Shown here piece by piece: positions 32,606 through 43,000 of a stretch of DNA of 64,000 bases. The translations under genes and the position numbers were made by a program. Positions within the stretch are counted from its first letter, which is position 1, and every line of letters starts with the position of its first letter. Source of the DNA: Pachyseris speciosa (taxonomy: Eukaryota; Cnidaria; Anthozoa; Scleractinia; Pachyseridae); assembly GCA_016490735.1 (NCBI GenBank), contig JAEMWC010000951.1, forward strand, positions 155,001 through 219,000. Reading direction: 5' to 3'. A model generated the notes under the pieces. That model saw nothing but the letters and a program-made list of their open reading frames with translations. It made no database searches and was not told the DNA's origin.

Positions 32606-33199
32606 TTATCCAGGGCAGATACAGCGAAAAGCCCATAGATCCCATGGCAAAGGTCTAGCAGTTAAAACCGGGGAGGAGCTGAAAGGAAACTGTAATACAG
32701 ACGGATCGCCCTTCCTTCCGAGGAGAAGGGAATCAATCACTAAAGCTTGACGAATTTCCCACCAATAGCGACACGGATATAAACGAGGGACAATAATAGT
32801 AAAAGCGAAGCGCTGGCGTTGATCCAAGAGGTAACGCAAGAGCGGTCCGACGAGGACGAAAGGGGGAAAAACGTAGATGTTGTGGCCACTAGGTATCGGC
32901 GGTGCGAAAACATTTGTTCCTGAGGAATTAGGGGTCGGCCAAGGCGAGGAGTGAGGCAAGAAATTTCCATCCCTGCCTCTGCAACAGTTACTGTCCAAAG
33001 ACATAAGATCAAACGTGTGCGGGCCGAAACTCGACTGAACTCGAGCCCACGCAACCGTGGACAAAGAACAGTCAATGTCAGAGAGAGCACAGGAGGGCGC
33101 GTCAGCCACATTTTCGGTAGATGGGACATACTTCAAGTGTAGGGCAAAATTTCCAGCGCGAGACATTCCTTCCACCCTCTTCATCTCTTGATTAACTAG
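32606..33199 (-). CDS. Distal part of pol: RNase H tail and DAM-like methyltransferase
   Basis: This is in the same frame as the RT-RNase H reading and separated from it by a single TAA at 33200-33202. The start of the piece (LKYVPSTENVADAPS) is the conserved RNase H tail of DIRS-type pol. The rest resembles the DNA N6-adenine methyltransferase-like domain of this group (GPHTFDLMSLDSN, then NIYVFPPFVLVGPLLRYLL). Its role in the cycle is unknown. Translation would need readthrough, so this copy is probably defective. Confidence 0.7.
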   Translation of the reverse strand, partial: LVNQEMKRVEGMSRAGNFALHLKYVPSTENVADAPSCALSDIDCSLSTVAWARVQSSFGPHTFDLMSLDSNCCRGRDGNFLPHSSPWPTPNSSGTNVFAPPIPSGHNIYVFPPFVLVGPLLRYLLDQRQRFAFTIIVPRLYPCRYWWEIRQALVIDSLLLGRKGDPSVLQFPFSSSPVLTARPLPWDLWAFRCICPG

Positions 33200-34789
33200 T
33201 TAATTCCTACAGCCGCCATTTTCCCAAGCCGCCTGGAGTGTAACATCGTCCGTCCAGACATCGACTCGTGCGTTTCTAATTGAAGGAAAGAAGGAACTCA
33301 AAGCATTGTAAAGCGCTCTAGCCTCAAGAACATTGATGTCACGCTCATGATCCAACCAATAATCGCGGATTTGTTGGCTCGCACCATCCTTTACGAGAAC
33401 TGCTCCCCAGGTCTTCTGAGAGGCGTCGGTGAATAACGTAACCGAGAGGTGATGTTCCGATCGCCAAGGTAAATGACCAGACCAGTCGTCTGGAAAAGCC
33501 CATTCTTGAAGCTCTTGCCGTAAAGGTCCCCGAATCGGGACAGTAGGCTGAGAATTTTTTGTGACAGCGGAGATAGCTTTGAAGACCTCTTGTACGTAAA
33601 GCTTACAGGCCGGAATTGCAAGGCTAAACGACAGAGCCTTCCCCGCGAAGCGCTGAAAGCTTCTAACGGGCGCCGAAGGGGATCCCAGGAGTTCCTCACG
33701 TAACGCTTTGAATTTGTCCTTCTTATCGAGAGGAACCAAAAAGGCTTGTAAAATGGAATCGGAGATAAAACCCAGGAACCTAACAGATGGGGACGGCAGT
33801 GGTGAACTCTTTTCGAGGTTGATGAAGTACCTCGCAGAAACGAGAAGCGTCAACAAGATAAAGGCTGCTGCTAAAGCGAGCTGGCGGCACAGCTGGTAAA
33901 CTGCAAGGCCGGACGAGAATAACTGGCCCACATGTCTATCATCAATATCCTGCGATACAGGTACACCTAAAGAACGCGCAGCGGAGGTGGCAACAAGGCC
34001 AAAGTTGTGATCTAAAAAGGCACTTGCTTTCCATCCAAAAGGTAAAGTACAAAAGGAGAAATAGTAACCCCTCCAGGAGAAACTGAAGAATTCTTGGGAA
34101 TCTGGGTGAATTTTGAGGTGTTGATATCCATTCTTATCGTCAAACGTTGTCTGGAAATGCCCTGGAAGGACATAACGAGGCAGATCTGGGAGGTGATCCA
34201 ACTTGAAAGGAAGATCGCGAGTCCATAATTTGAGAAAACGTTCGTCAGGACAAAGACGGGGCTTAGTCGGCTCGACTGTCAAAGGAAGGACAAAGTGCGG
34301 AGGGGAGCAAACCCCGACCACACCGTGAACTTTGATAACACCCTGAGAAACCCAATCCAAAACCGTAGAATGAATGAAGTCGAAAGACTGACGACAAGAC
34401 GGCGGGTTCGGAAACACGCAAACCGGCGAAATAGCAGAATCATAGCGTCTCCCTTTAAAGTTTCCCTTGAAATGTCGGAAGAAATCGTAAACTTTCACTC
34501 CCTCTCGAATAATCTGAAGCAAGCTAACTTTGGGGCACGAGTGTCCGGTAGAAAAAATGAGGTTCTCCCAAAAATCCACATGGTTATGCAAGTTGCCTGC
34601 GTGGAATGAGTCCGGGTTTCTAAAACGCAACTGTGCCAAGTTTGCGAGGGAAGGATCGCTGACCACAAGCTTAGGTGGCACGGTGGGGCCAACGAAGGAT
34701 AGAGGTTCCCCGTTTATATCACACCACGTGAGGTCCCAACTAGGGAGTGCAAGGATGTCTCGCAATGCAACCTCAAAATCCTGAGACAA
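33200..34789 (-). CDS. DIRS/PAT reverse transcriptase and RNase H
   Basis: This is the proximal part of pol, about 530 codons. RT motifs are FDDKNGYQHLKIHPDSQEFF (216-235), LPFGW (249-253) and the catalytic segment DIDDRHVGQL (281-290). The catalytic box is normally YIDD in this group, and the tyrosine is D281 here. RNase H acidic residues D455, E489 and D514 lie in FTDAS, LEARALYNAL and VWTDD. It stops at TAA 33200-33202, directly inside the conserved block. The first codon is TTG. A strong acceptor (TTTGTCTCAG) coincides with the start, so it may be spliced to gag or an upstream leader. Confidence 0.8.
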   Translation of the reverse strand: MSQDFEVALRDILALPSWDLTWCDINGEPLSFVGPTVPPKLVVSDPSLANLAQLRFRNPDSFHAGNLHNHVDFWENLIFSTGHSCPKVSLLQIIREGVKVYDFFRHFKGNFKGRRYDSAISPVCVFPNPPSCRQSFDFIHSTVLDWVSQGVIKVHGVVGVCSPPHFVLPLTVEPTKPRLCPDERFLKLWTRDLPFKLDHLPDLPRYVLPGHFQTTFDDKNGYQHLKIHPDSQEFFSFSWRGYYFSFCTLPFGWKASAFLDHNFGLVATSAARSLGVPVSQDIDDRHVGQLFSSGLAVYQLCRQLALAAAFILLTLLVSARYFINLEKSSPLPSPSVRFLGFISDSILQAFLVPLDKKDKFKALREELLGSPSAPVRSFQRFAGKALSFSLAIPACKLYVQEVFKAISAVTKNSQPTVPIRGPLRQELQEWAFPDDWSGHLPWRSEHHLSVTLFTDASQKTWGAVLVKDGASQQIRDYWLDHERDINVLEARALYNALSSFFPSIRNARVDVWTDDVTLQAAWENGGCRN

Positions 34790-35197
34790 ACGGAGAACGG
34801 AAATAAAAAAGTTGAGACAGGAAAAAGAGGGGGGAAACCCCTTATCCTTCGTTGACCCCAGCTCTGATCAAAGACCAGAATAAGGTACTTAGAAAGACCC
34901 CCAGGGTCAACGAAGAAATGAGGCAACAAATGCCAAAAAACGACAGGGAGACAAATAACGTTAGCACAAGGCTTTATTAAGCAAAAGAACAAGAGAAAAT
35001 AGGCCCAGCAACAAAACTACAGGACGAAGTATGAAGATATATTTCGCAAGGAAACCGTTCAAGATGTCAAATACGGCCAAGGAATAGATGGCCTAAAACC
35101 ATCCCCGACCAAGAACAAAACAAACGAACGAGTTTACAAGCACCTCAAAAATTTAAAGATAACAATACACAAAAGAATCGCGATTTACAGTTATTCC
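34790..35197 (-). other. Gag-pol spacer of the PAT-like element
   Basis: No conserved frame is seen. The pyrimidine-rich segment at about 34795-34850 (minus strand) followed by CAG may be a splice acceptor for pol. Confidence 0.45.
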
Positions 35198-35401
35198 TTA
35201 ACGCTTATAATTCCCACAACCTCGTCCGCGAAAACAAGCCCTCGCAAAATGCCCGGGCAAGCCGCATCTGTAGCAAAGAGGCTGACTGGGGGCATAAGGG
35301 CGTTGGCGCCTGAGCTGGCGAGAGCTGGAACGGCTAAATTGCGAAGGCTCCTCACGCTGTATAACTCTAAGGAGCGCTGACGACTCCTTGGCCACATTTG
35401 C
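35198..35401 (-). CDS. Gag C-terminal part with CCHC zinc knuckle
   Basis: The frame continues the gag exon after a TGA at 35402-35404. It ends with CYRCGLPGHFARAC, a perfect C-x2-C-x4-H-x4-C knuckle that would bind element RNA, followed by a basic RGRG tail and a stop. Being in the same frame as the upstream capsid segment, it was once one protein. Confidence 0.75.
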   Translation of the reverse strand, partial: ANVAKESSALLRVIQREEPSQFSRSSSRQLRRQRPYAPSQPLCYRCGLPGHFARACFRGRGCGNYKR

Positions 35402-35704
35402 TCAGGTAGGATCACCAAAAAGGCCCAAGAGTAATCTCTGGTGCGATAAAGAGGAGAGAGAGCCGGATCTCCCCTTTAACTCATCTAAAATTGCGGCATA
35501 GTAGTCTGCTTTCTCATGGGTGACAGACCTGGCCGCTCGCACCAAGGCTTCCACGTGGGCGGACGCCTCCCAAGGATCATAAACCGTTCCTGGCTTCTGA
35601 AGGGCATTACGTACAGATGAAAGGGCGGCCGTGACGGTGTTAACACCCTGTTTCTCCTCCAGAGCTTTAAGCTTATCCTCCAAGAGTGTAATGCGATCAT
35701 CAGC
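35402..35704 (-). CDS. Gag exon 2 (capsid-like part), broken by TGA
   Basis: After the acceptor CTCCCTTAG the frame gives a short coiled coil (LLEDKLKALEEKQGV), then a helical segment with AHVEALVRAARSVTH and HEKADYYAAILDELKG. It ends at a TGA (35402-35404), after which the zinc-knuckle part follows in the same frame. A C-to-T change at a CGA arginine codon would explain the stop. The phase agrees with exon 1 at 36897-37016. Confidence 0.7.
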   Translation of the reverse strand, partial: ADDRITLLEDKLKALEEKQGVNTVTAALSSVRNALQKPGTVYDPWEASAHVEALVRAARSVTHEKADYYAAILDELKGRSGSLSSLSHQRLLLGLFGDPT

Positions 35705-36896
35705 CTAAGGGAGGTCGCAAAGGAACACCTAAGGTTAAACCAGGGCCCAGATAAACACGAGTAACCCACCTGGCACTTCCCAACCGGATAAACTAACGCA
35801 AGCGTTAAAATATAAGCCGTCCTAACCGATCTAACGGAGCCAAAACGGTCCCGGACCATTAATATCAATCTTCCTTAAAAACTATCTCCCGGAGCCAAAA
35901 CGGTCTCGGACCGTTAATAACACTCTTCCAACCCGGCTCCCGGAGCCAAAAACCGGTCCCGGACCGTAAAACATCAATCTTGTTTCAAAACTGGCTCCCG
36001 GAGCCAAAACGGTCCCGGAACGCTAACAATACTCTTCTTAAACGCGGCTCCCGGAGCCAACAAACAGTCCCGGACCGTTAATAGCACTCTTCTTCCAAAA
36101 ACTGGCTCACGGAGCCAAAACCGGTCCCGGACCGTAAACATCAATCTTCTTTCAAAACTGGCTCCCAGAGCCAAAACGGTCCCGGGCGGTTAATAATACT
36201 CTTCTTTCAAACGCGGCTCCCAGAGCCAACAAACGGTCCCGGACCGTTAAAAGCACTCTTGTTCCAAAAACTGGCTCCCGGAGCCAAAACGGTCCCGGAC
36301 CGTTAACAGAAAACTTATTTCAAAACAGGCTCCTGGAGCTAAAACACTCTACTTAAAACGTGGCTCCCGGAGCCCAAGACGGTCCCGGACCGTTGATAAC
36401 AAAACTCCTCTCAAAACTGACTCCCGGAGCGAAAACGGTTCCGCACGGTTAATAACACTCTCCCCCATCTTCGAAAGCTGGCTCCCAGAGCCAAAAACCT
36501 GACATGAGCAACAGACGAAAAGCGATTTCGAAACGACAGAAAAAGGTATGGGCTCCTAGAGCTGAACGAAACCGAACCGCAAACAAACAAAACGAAACAA
36601 TACTAAATAAAAGGCGATTACTAAAGGTAAGAAACCCGCGAACATAAAAGGCCCTAAACCATAAGAAAATAACCAGAGAAAACAAAAGAAACAAGGAAAG
36701 GAAACGGTGACAAACAAGCATGCCCAAGGGGCACGTGGCACGGAAAAAATCGCCCCAGATAACGAAACCGACGAAAACAAAAACAAAACAACAAAACTAA
36801 CCGAAACGCCAAAAACTACGAAAGGACGGGCTACAACAGAAGACTAATACACAAAAACAAACCAGCACGCACCACAAAGCGGAAACAGAAAAATAC
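35705..36896 (-). other. Predicted 1.19 kb intron within gag
   Basis: The donor AAACAG/GTATTT and acceptor CCTTAG/GCTGAT join two phase-0 ends. Most of the intron is filled by a tandem satellite (35830-36480). The flanking DNA has stops in the gag frames, which supports the intron over a continuous ORF. Confidence 0.6.
35830..36480 (+). repeat. Twin-palindrome satellite inside the PAT-like element
   Basis: About ten imperfect units of 55-65 bp each contain two short palindromes: GGCTCCCGGAGCC and AACGGTCCCGGACCGTT. They are separated by A-rich linkers and ACACTCTTCTT-like words. Units vary in length and carry point changes, often compensated or single-arm. The open frames found across it are by-products. 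Confidence 0.85.
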
Positions 36897-37016
36897 CTGT
36901 TTAGGTTCCACCACGGGTTCTGCCGCCGGTTCTGGCACAGGTTCCGCCGGGGGTTCTGGGACAGGTAGTTCTGGTGCTGGAGGCAACGGAGGTAAATCAC
37001 CCGCTGGTTCCGCCAT
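36897..37016 (-). CDS. Gag exon 1 (proline-rich N terminus)
   Basis: The ATG at 37016 opens 40 codons with a PEPPAEPVPEPAAEP-type repeat and ends in phase 0 at a CAG/GTATTT donor. It begins about 70 bp after the left copy of split repeat A, as expected for the first ORF of such elements. Confidence 0.6.
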
Positions 37017-37088
37017 GAAGAAACCACAGTTTATATTTAAGCGAAAGGAAAGAAATGTGGTGGTGTTGGTTGACTGTGTAGGAAAAAA

Positions 37089-37262
37089 CGAACCTCGGCC
37101 CTTCGTTTCGGCGGACGGCGCTGTAACAGAATGAAATCGAAGCTGCGTGGCCTAGCTTATCAATACAGGGCGCCCGCGATGCACCAACGCATTCCCCAGG
37201 GCCACGGTGTAATTTAGAAGGTTGTTTCATGATGCGCTAATTAATTATTCAGTAAGAATAGT
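37089..37262 (+). repeat. Split direct repeat A, outer copy
   Basis: It matches 30864-31038 in the same orientation. It marks the 5' end of the element on the minus strand. Confidence 0.85.
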
Positions 37263-38020
37263 TTGCTTTTCATTAATTAAACATAACTTTCCGGGCTAAC
37301 ACTTTTTGAGTCTAGTGCGCATGCGCTCTAGACTCTATCTACTCAGACCTTTTCACTGTTAACAATTGCGTAGGAGTATCGACTCAATTTTCTTCAATCG
37401 ATTCGAAAACGTGGATACGCAAACAGAAAAAAATGAAACCCGTTCTCGCCCCCAAGTAAAATGCATGGCCTATCTGAAGTATTTTGAAAATACCATGAAC
37501 CACATTCCCATTTCTCAGCCCTCTCCCCCTCCTCCAAGTGGTACCCGAATGCCCCGTAAAGAATGGTGTCCATGACAAGTTCCATTTGTTTCCAACCCTT
37601 GGTACATCATGTGAAATCAGTCACAAATATTATCAGTTCAAAGCACTAGACTCGTGTACCCTACTGGGTACCTATTTTTATTCGTTGCTCCCATTACTGA
37701 TTTATGAACGAGTGTATAATAAGTGAATGGAAATAATGAAATAGCGATGTGAAGTGAGCCATATACCATGAATGACTTTTACTAAAAATGCATGAAATCA
37801 TGAATTAACGAGATTGCTAAGGACCGGACCGTATTAACTGCGGCTTTGTGAGTTAGTTAACTCTTGTAGTATATTTTACGGAATAGAATCAAAGTGATTA
37901 CTTATCATCAGCCAACTCATTTTTGAACACCTATCTCTATCACATTATTAAATCACATTAAGGGTTAACTCTCCTTCTACAGGACTACTGATAACATAAG
38001 CAGGGTTGCATATTCGAGCG
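37263..38020 (+). other. Upstream region of the CUB gene
   Basis: No gene is seen. A short palindrome-like CTAGTGCGCATGCGCTCTAG occurs at about 37313-37332. The 100 bp before the ATG at 38021 has no obvious TATA box; the transcription start cannot be placed. Confidence 0.4.
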
Positions 38021-38102
38021 ATGATGCAGTCCTGCCGCAAGGAAGTGCTTTTATTTCTGCTTGTGTTGGTGTGGAGTGGAAACAATGGAACCTTCGGCCA
38101 AG
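38021..38102 (+). CDS. Secreted CUB-domain protein, exon 1 (signal peptide)
   Basis: Two adjacent ATGs open a classic signal peptide: basic QSCRKE, then the hydrophobic LLFLLVLVW, then a polar cleavage region ending FGQ. The exon ends in phase 1 at a CAAG/GTGAGG donor and joins the exon at 38949 in frame. The protein is therefore expected to be secreted or a type I membrane protein. Confidence 0.75.
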
Positions 38103-38948
38103 GTGAGGACGCAAAACATTTCTTTAATAAGCTGAGTTCGGTAATAAACCCGTGAATGATGAACAAATATGCATGTGACTTGAAAATCTTACATTGAACT
38201 GCGGTTGAAGATCAACGCAGTTATGAAGACTACCTTTGCAGTAATGAAAAGAAAGCCTAAAAATAAGGAATCCACGCAGAATAGACACACGCGCTGAAAA
38301 CTGTCTTAGTTTCACAATCGCAAAGACTTTTGACAGTTCTTCAATTGTTTTAGTTTTTAATGAAGTCAGGAACAAAACCAATTTAGAAAGTAGAAAGATT
38401 GTCTAGTGGACAGTTAAAACAAAATTGCTGGATATTTTGTAAGAGTAAAGTTTTCAAACGTTTTACGGCCTTCACGCAAGAAAACGTGACGGTAAAAAAA
38501 TTCTCAACAGCATGATAATGAAAATGAATTATTTTCAATCGTCATCAGGAATCTGTTCTTCTGTTTTTGTGGCGCTGTTTCAGGGAGACATAAGCGAGTG
38601 CTAACACGGTCACGGTGATAAAACTCTTAAATACTTTTTTTTTCACTTTGAACAGCTGTACCGCACTCTAATGAATGAGTTATCCTATGTTTTATTCTCA
38701 AAGCAACCCATAACCAGAACTACACCAGGAGGAGAGTAGTGACATTCAGTTGTTTTGTGTACTCCCAATAAAAGAGCGACTATCCCACGGTCCCGCGGGT
38801 TATCCCTTGTCTTACCCTAAATGCAAATTGTTATCAGTAACGCATTATATTCTTTCTGTGACCTGGTTCCTTGTTTGTACATTGTATGCTACGTGATAGC
38901 TGAATGAGCTGTAGGTATTAAATGTATTGTACTTTTGTTTTTCTACAG

Positions 38949-39102
38949 AATGTGGAGCCGTGGTAAACAATTCGCTCACAAGCCCCGGCTATCCAAACAA
39001 CTACCCACCCGATAAGCACTGTACGTACTGGGTTCCAGTCCCAGAGGGCAGGTCATTGGTGATTGACTTTGAACTTGATTTGGAAAATCACCCCTCATGC
39101 GG
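38949..39102 (+). CDS. Secreted CUB-domain protein, exon 2 (first half of CUB)
   Basis: After TTTTTCTACAG the exon encodes CGAVVNNSLTSPGYPNNYPP, the highly conserved CUB start (C-G ... SPGYP..YP). A C-x-Y-W-x-V strand follows, then the acidic ID-FELDLE strand. It ends in phase 2 with the third conserved cysteine at GTAAGA. CUB domains are extracellular beta-sandwich modules in proteases, receptors and developmental proteins. The class of the parent protein cannot be told from what is in this window. Confidence 0.85.
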
Positions 39103-39584
39103 GTAAGAAAGGTTAAATTTGATCTGCAGGTGTTATCGATCTGAGACTGGCTGTTCGAAAGCCGTTGAATCTTTACTGATCTACGATTAAAAGGAAGTTT
39201 CCTTTACTTATGTTGAAAATATCCTTTGGGGCTGCTTTTATACCAAAATTAAAAATCACAAATGTCCGAATCAAAATTGAAGGACAAAAGTTTGTTATAA
39301 GAATCCATAAGAATAAGCAGTATCGCTAAAATCCACTGTTCACCTTATCCGATATCCTGCGTCATGTGCGTAATGTACAATTCGAATCCTATTGCTGAAA
39401 GATGCGGTCTGAGTAACCAACAATTAAAACTTAAAAAGAATCAGAGAAAAACAACAACGACAACAACATTGACAAATATAACAAAAACAAACACATATAG
39501 TTTATAGCTCCCTCAAGTATTTCTTCATGTTAAGGAAAAATTGTGAAGTATAAATTTCAATCACTTGTTTTGCAAAACATTTTA

Positions 39585-39760
39585 GAAGGAACATAAGCGA
39601 TGTTAAAAGCGAACGACGTTTCGATGACTCCATGTCATCATCATCAAGTTTAAAGTACACAGAAATAGAAACAATTAAGCGCGAAAATATTTGGATGTGT
39701 TAAGTATTCAGTTGTTAGGTAGAGAATTCGGAGCGAACGGAATCTGACTGCGTTTTAGAT
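39585..39760 (-). mobile_element. Penelope-like element, 5'-truncated 3' end
   Basis: On the minus strand the last coding piece reads TQSDSVRSEFST followed by a stop, matching the end of the GIY-YIG endonuclease of Penelope-like elements. About 150 bp of 3' UTR follows, shared with the copy at 47100. The UTR includes a hammerhead-like motif (GATGAC-ATGGA-GTCATC-GAAAC). Confidence 0.65.
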
Positions 39761-39794
39761 CAGAGATTATTAAGAGATCAGAGATCAGAGATTA

Positions 39795-39957
39795 TATTAT
39801 TTTGTTTGGAACGGAAAAGACAAGGTAAAGTGAACAACATTCATCAACCCTGTTGACAAAGGAGGGTTAAAAATGGCCAACATTGGGTCAATGATCTCAG
39901 CCCAAAGAATAATCTGTATCAAGAGATATCTATCCACTGACCCTGCTAGCTGGAAGG

Positions 39958-39958
<1 letters not shown>
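39795..39958 (+). mobile_element. L1/Tx1-like LINE ORF2 fragment
   Basis: The frame gives NPVDKGGLKMANIGSMISAQ then RIICIKRYLSTDPASWKVL, which aligns by eye with SDYKDGGLRMPHIETLIKAQ of the intact LINE at 5470-5525. An in-frame stop lies just upstream. It is cut at WKVL by the (TTA)n and the 3.7 kb element. Confidence 0.7.
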
Positions 39959-40006
<48 letters not shown>

Positions 40007-40010
40007 GTTA

Positions 40011-43000
40011 TTACAAGTAAAACCGGAAATAACAATATATAATTATATATCCCATAAAAAGGTAGATATAAGGCAAAGAAACAAAATGATGGTCGAAAAG
40101 GGTAACTTTTAATGCCATATATTACGGCGAGACATGACTAACCTTCTTCAGGGGCAACACTGAAGCAAAGTAAAAATGGAGAAAACGGTTACAATACAGA
40201 AATAGAAATAATAGACGTGTACTGAAGCGGCTACCAAAAAAGTGGCATTCCCAAGGTGGTAAGAACAATGATAAGTTGTGATGAATTTGCAATTTTGTTA
40301 GACTCTGCAACAAAGTTAAGACATAAGTAGATACTGCTACGTAAGGGGTAGAACCAGAAGAAAAAAGTACAATCAGTTGAAGGTTCAGAACCCCTGCCCC
40401 ACCCATTCATGCACTACTGACTTATTATTTAGACCTTGTAGACATTGTTTCTCTCACTTAACTTCTCATGGTTTTGAAAGTTATTTGTTGCTGAGCCAGC
40501 AAGCCAGAGCTTACTAATAAATGTAAAAAAAAAAAAAAAAATGGTTGTATTGAAATTTGGGGGTTAAATGTTGTACAGACGGAAGATTGTATTCATATTT
40601 TTGTGGATATTTATTATGAGTGGGCTTGGATCGAGGCAAGTGTATTTCTAAGTCTTTGGGAAAATAGTTGACAATTTTTCTTTATTATTTTTACCTTTTT
40701 TAGTTTTTGCATATTAATTCATTCATACCAGAAATCACAAGTGTTAGTTGAGAGAGAGAGAGAGAGAGAGATGCTCAGAAAACACGCCTACCGCTCTTGT
40801 TCTGACAGTTTTTTTAGTTCACGATAAACCAAAAATTAAATGTTTTGCAATTTTTTTCTTTGGTTAAATTACGAAGGAAGACATCTCCCGCTATGTTTGT
40901 CATCGAATCGTAGATTCTCCACACCTCGCGATTCACACGTCATTTTGTTTAACCAATCACAGAAAGTGAATCGACCTTCTGAAACGAAGCGACGGTTTGC
41001 TTGCGACAGCGCTGTAGCTGTGGTGAAAGTGGTATTTGCGGTCAAGTTTAACAAAGTAATGGGAAATTTCTAGTCCGAAGCTTAACTACATTCAAAACGG
41101 TGAAATTATTTTGAAATTTGGTTCATCCTGTCTCATAAAACCTTAGACCAAGTCAGTGAATTTAACGAGCACATGAACGCTGTGCGATACCTCGTTCGAC
41201 TCTCTCGTTCCGCCACTTCGACTAGGTCACCTGAAGATGTGTTAGACTGTGAAAATATTTTTAACTGGCCACTCTGGGAAGAATTATATCAAGGCTTGAT
41301 GGACGGCTTTTTGGATGTATCTAAAGCGTTGTGAAAGGGATTGAATTCGCGCCGCGACTGCAGTCGACAACACATAAATTTTCCAGCTGTGCTTTGAGCA
41401 TGACTAAAGACGAAGGATGTGCGATTTACGCAGTGGCCCGATGTAGCCTTTTCGACGATTGGAGAAGGTATTTACCGTCGCCCTTTTATTTAGTCGTTTT
41501 CTTCAAAAAACTTACGGTCAACCGATAAGCCAGATAAGCGTTGTCTTTGTTTACGTGCCCAACTTTTGTATGGCTCGGCAAGAAGTTAAGCCTTCTCTCA
41601 AATTTGGTTTTCAAGTTTATCGTCAGTTTGTTTGTGAAGAAGGTTTTCAGGATTTCTGTGTTGGACCCATTCTTATAGCAAATTACATTTTAATTTCCCC
41701 TCAGTTTAAAAAATAGATTCAAATGAAATTTACCGTAAGCTTAAGCTTATAATTTAAACATTGTTGTAAAAAGGTTTTTCCTCAGACTACCATTGTAAAT
41801 AGGTGCCACAAACCAGAAGCGTAACACTTTGTAAAACTGCCAAATCTATTAAAAGAATTATTTGCTTTGTTTTTTTTCGACTGGTTCTTGGTCGGTTTTG
41901 ACATAAACTTAAGTACTTGACTTCTTCAGAGTTATTAAGCTTAGGTACTTTCCGCGTTTAGCGCGTACGTACACGAACTCGCACAAACAGCCATGATTTT
42001 AAAACTTTTCTCTGTTTCTGCTGAATCTTTGACATACAATTTTTAGCTTTATAAAATTGAATTAAATTATGTGAACCCCCATGCATTACAACCTCTGTGA
42101 AAACGTTTTGTGTCGTACAGTAATTTTTCAGATACAACAAAATGTTTCGCCACTCAAATTAAACATATGTGTCGGAATCGTGTAATTCATTTGGGTAATC
42201 CATTTGAAAGCACGAACTGTTCCAGTATTTGTTTATGCGCAACTATTTTTCTTAGGCCAATACTTTGAATAATGGCTTTATTGTACACTTTGTTATAATT
42301 GTAATAGGGAATTTAGTTCATGAACAGTATAAAATAAAGTTTTGATGTCTGTGCGAATGAAGGTAACGTTTTAAGTTCCGGTTGAAAATAAAGTAATCAT
42401 TTATTCCGTCACTGTTTAAGATACGTTTTTAACCTTCAAATATCGTATTTAGTAAAATTACTGAGCTTGCATCGGTTGCGTTAAGCAACTTAAATTGTTT
42501 CATTTAATGTCAGCATTAATTTGATTTCATTCGCATTGCTGCAACTTCTAGTTTAAGTTTTATAATTTCAAGAATTAAACAACACTTTTTAGGTGGGAAG
42601 TGCATTTAAGTGTACTACAAACGCGCTTTTTTTTTTTTGTTTTTGTTTTTTTAACAAACAGCAACAACTATCTGTATCAACTTACCTTCTCAGGTATACA
42701 TTGTCCCTGAGCAGACAACAGCCATAAAAAAAAAAATAATTAAAAAAGTCGTCAAAAGTTCCGTTTAAAGAAAATGCAAGTCCAGTCCGTTGTCCAGTCC
42801 TTGGAATTTATTTTTTTCTAGCTAACCTTTTGTGGCGCGGCGTCGCAGTGAACAAAAAGCGCGCGAAAGTATAGCCTCGTTTTCGTTCTTTCCTCCAGGC
42901 CCTCTCCTCTGAAAAAAATCTTAAACATCGATCATCGCCAAAAGCAATTGAAATAAGAAGAAACTGACAACGCCATCATAAAGAGCATACCCTCAAGCCT

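Larger units (their letters stand above)
30714..37262 (-). mobile_element. PAT-like DIRS-group retrotransposon
   Basis: A tyrosine-recombinase retrotransposon about 6.55 kb long. Reading on the minus strand the order is A (37262-37089), gag, RT-RNase H-methyltransferase, recombinase, B (31100-31032), A (31038-30864), spacer, B (30782-30714). That is the split-direct-repeat arrangement A1-ORFs-B1-A2-B2 of PAT-type elements. The same AATAGT occurs at both outer ends, consistent with a recombinase crossover point and no target duplication. Gag and pol each carry one in-frame stop, so this copy is probably recently dead. Confidence 0.85.

Noticed and set aside
35974..36174. Minus-strand frame across the gag-intron satellite
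   Set aside because: It is a repeat-derived frame of FWLREPV-like units with no independent support.
30686..37275. Extended terminal similarity TAACTTTCCGAGC / TAACTTTCCGGGC just outside the PAT-like element
   Set aside because: A short match on both flanks was noticed, but it is too short and too far from the AATAGT ends to be a convincing target duplication.
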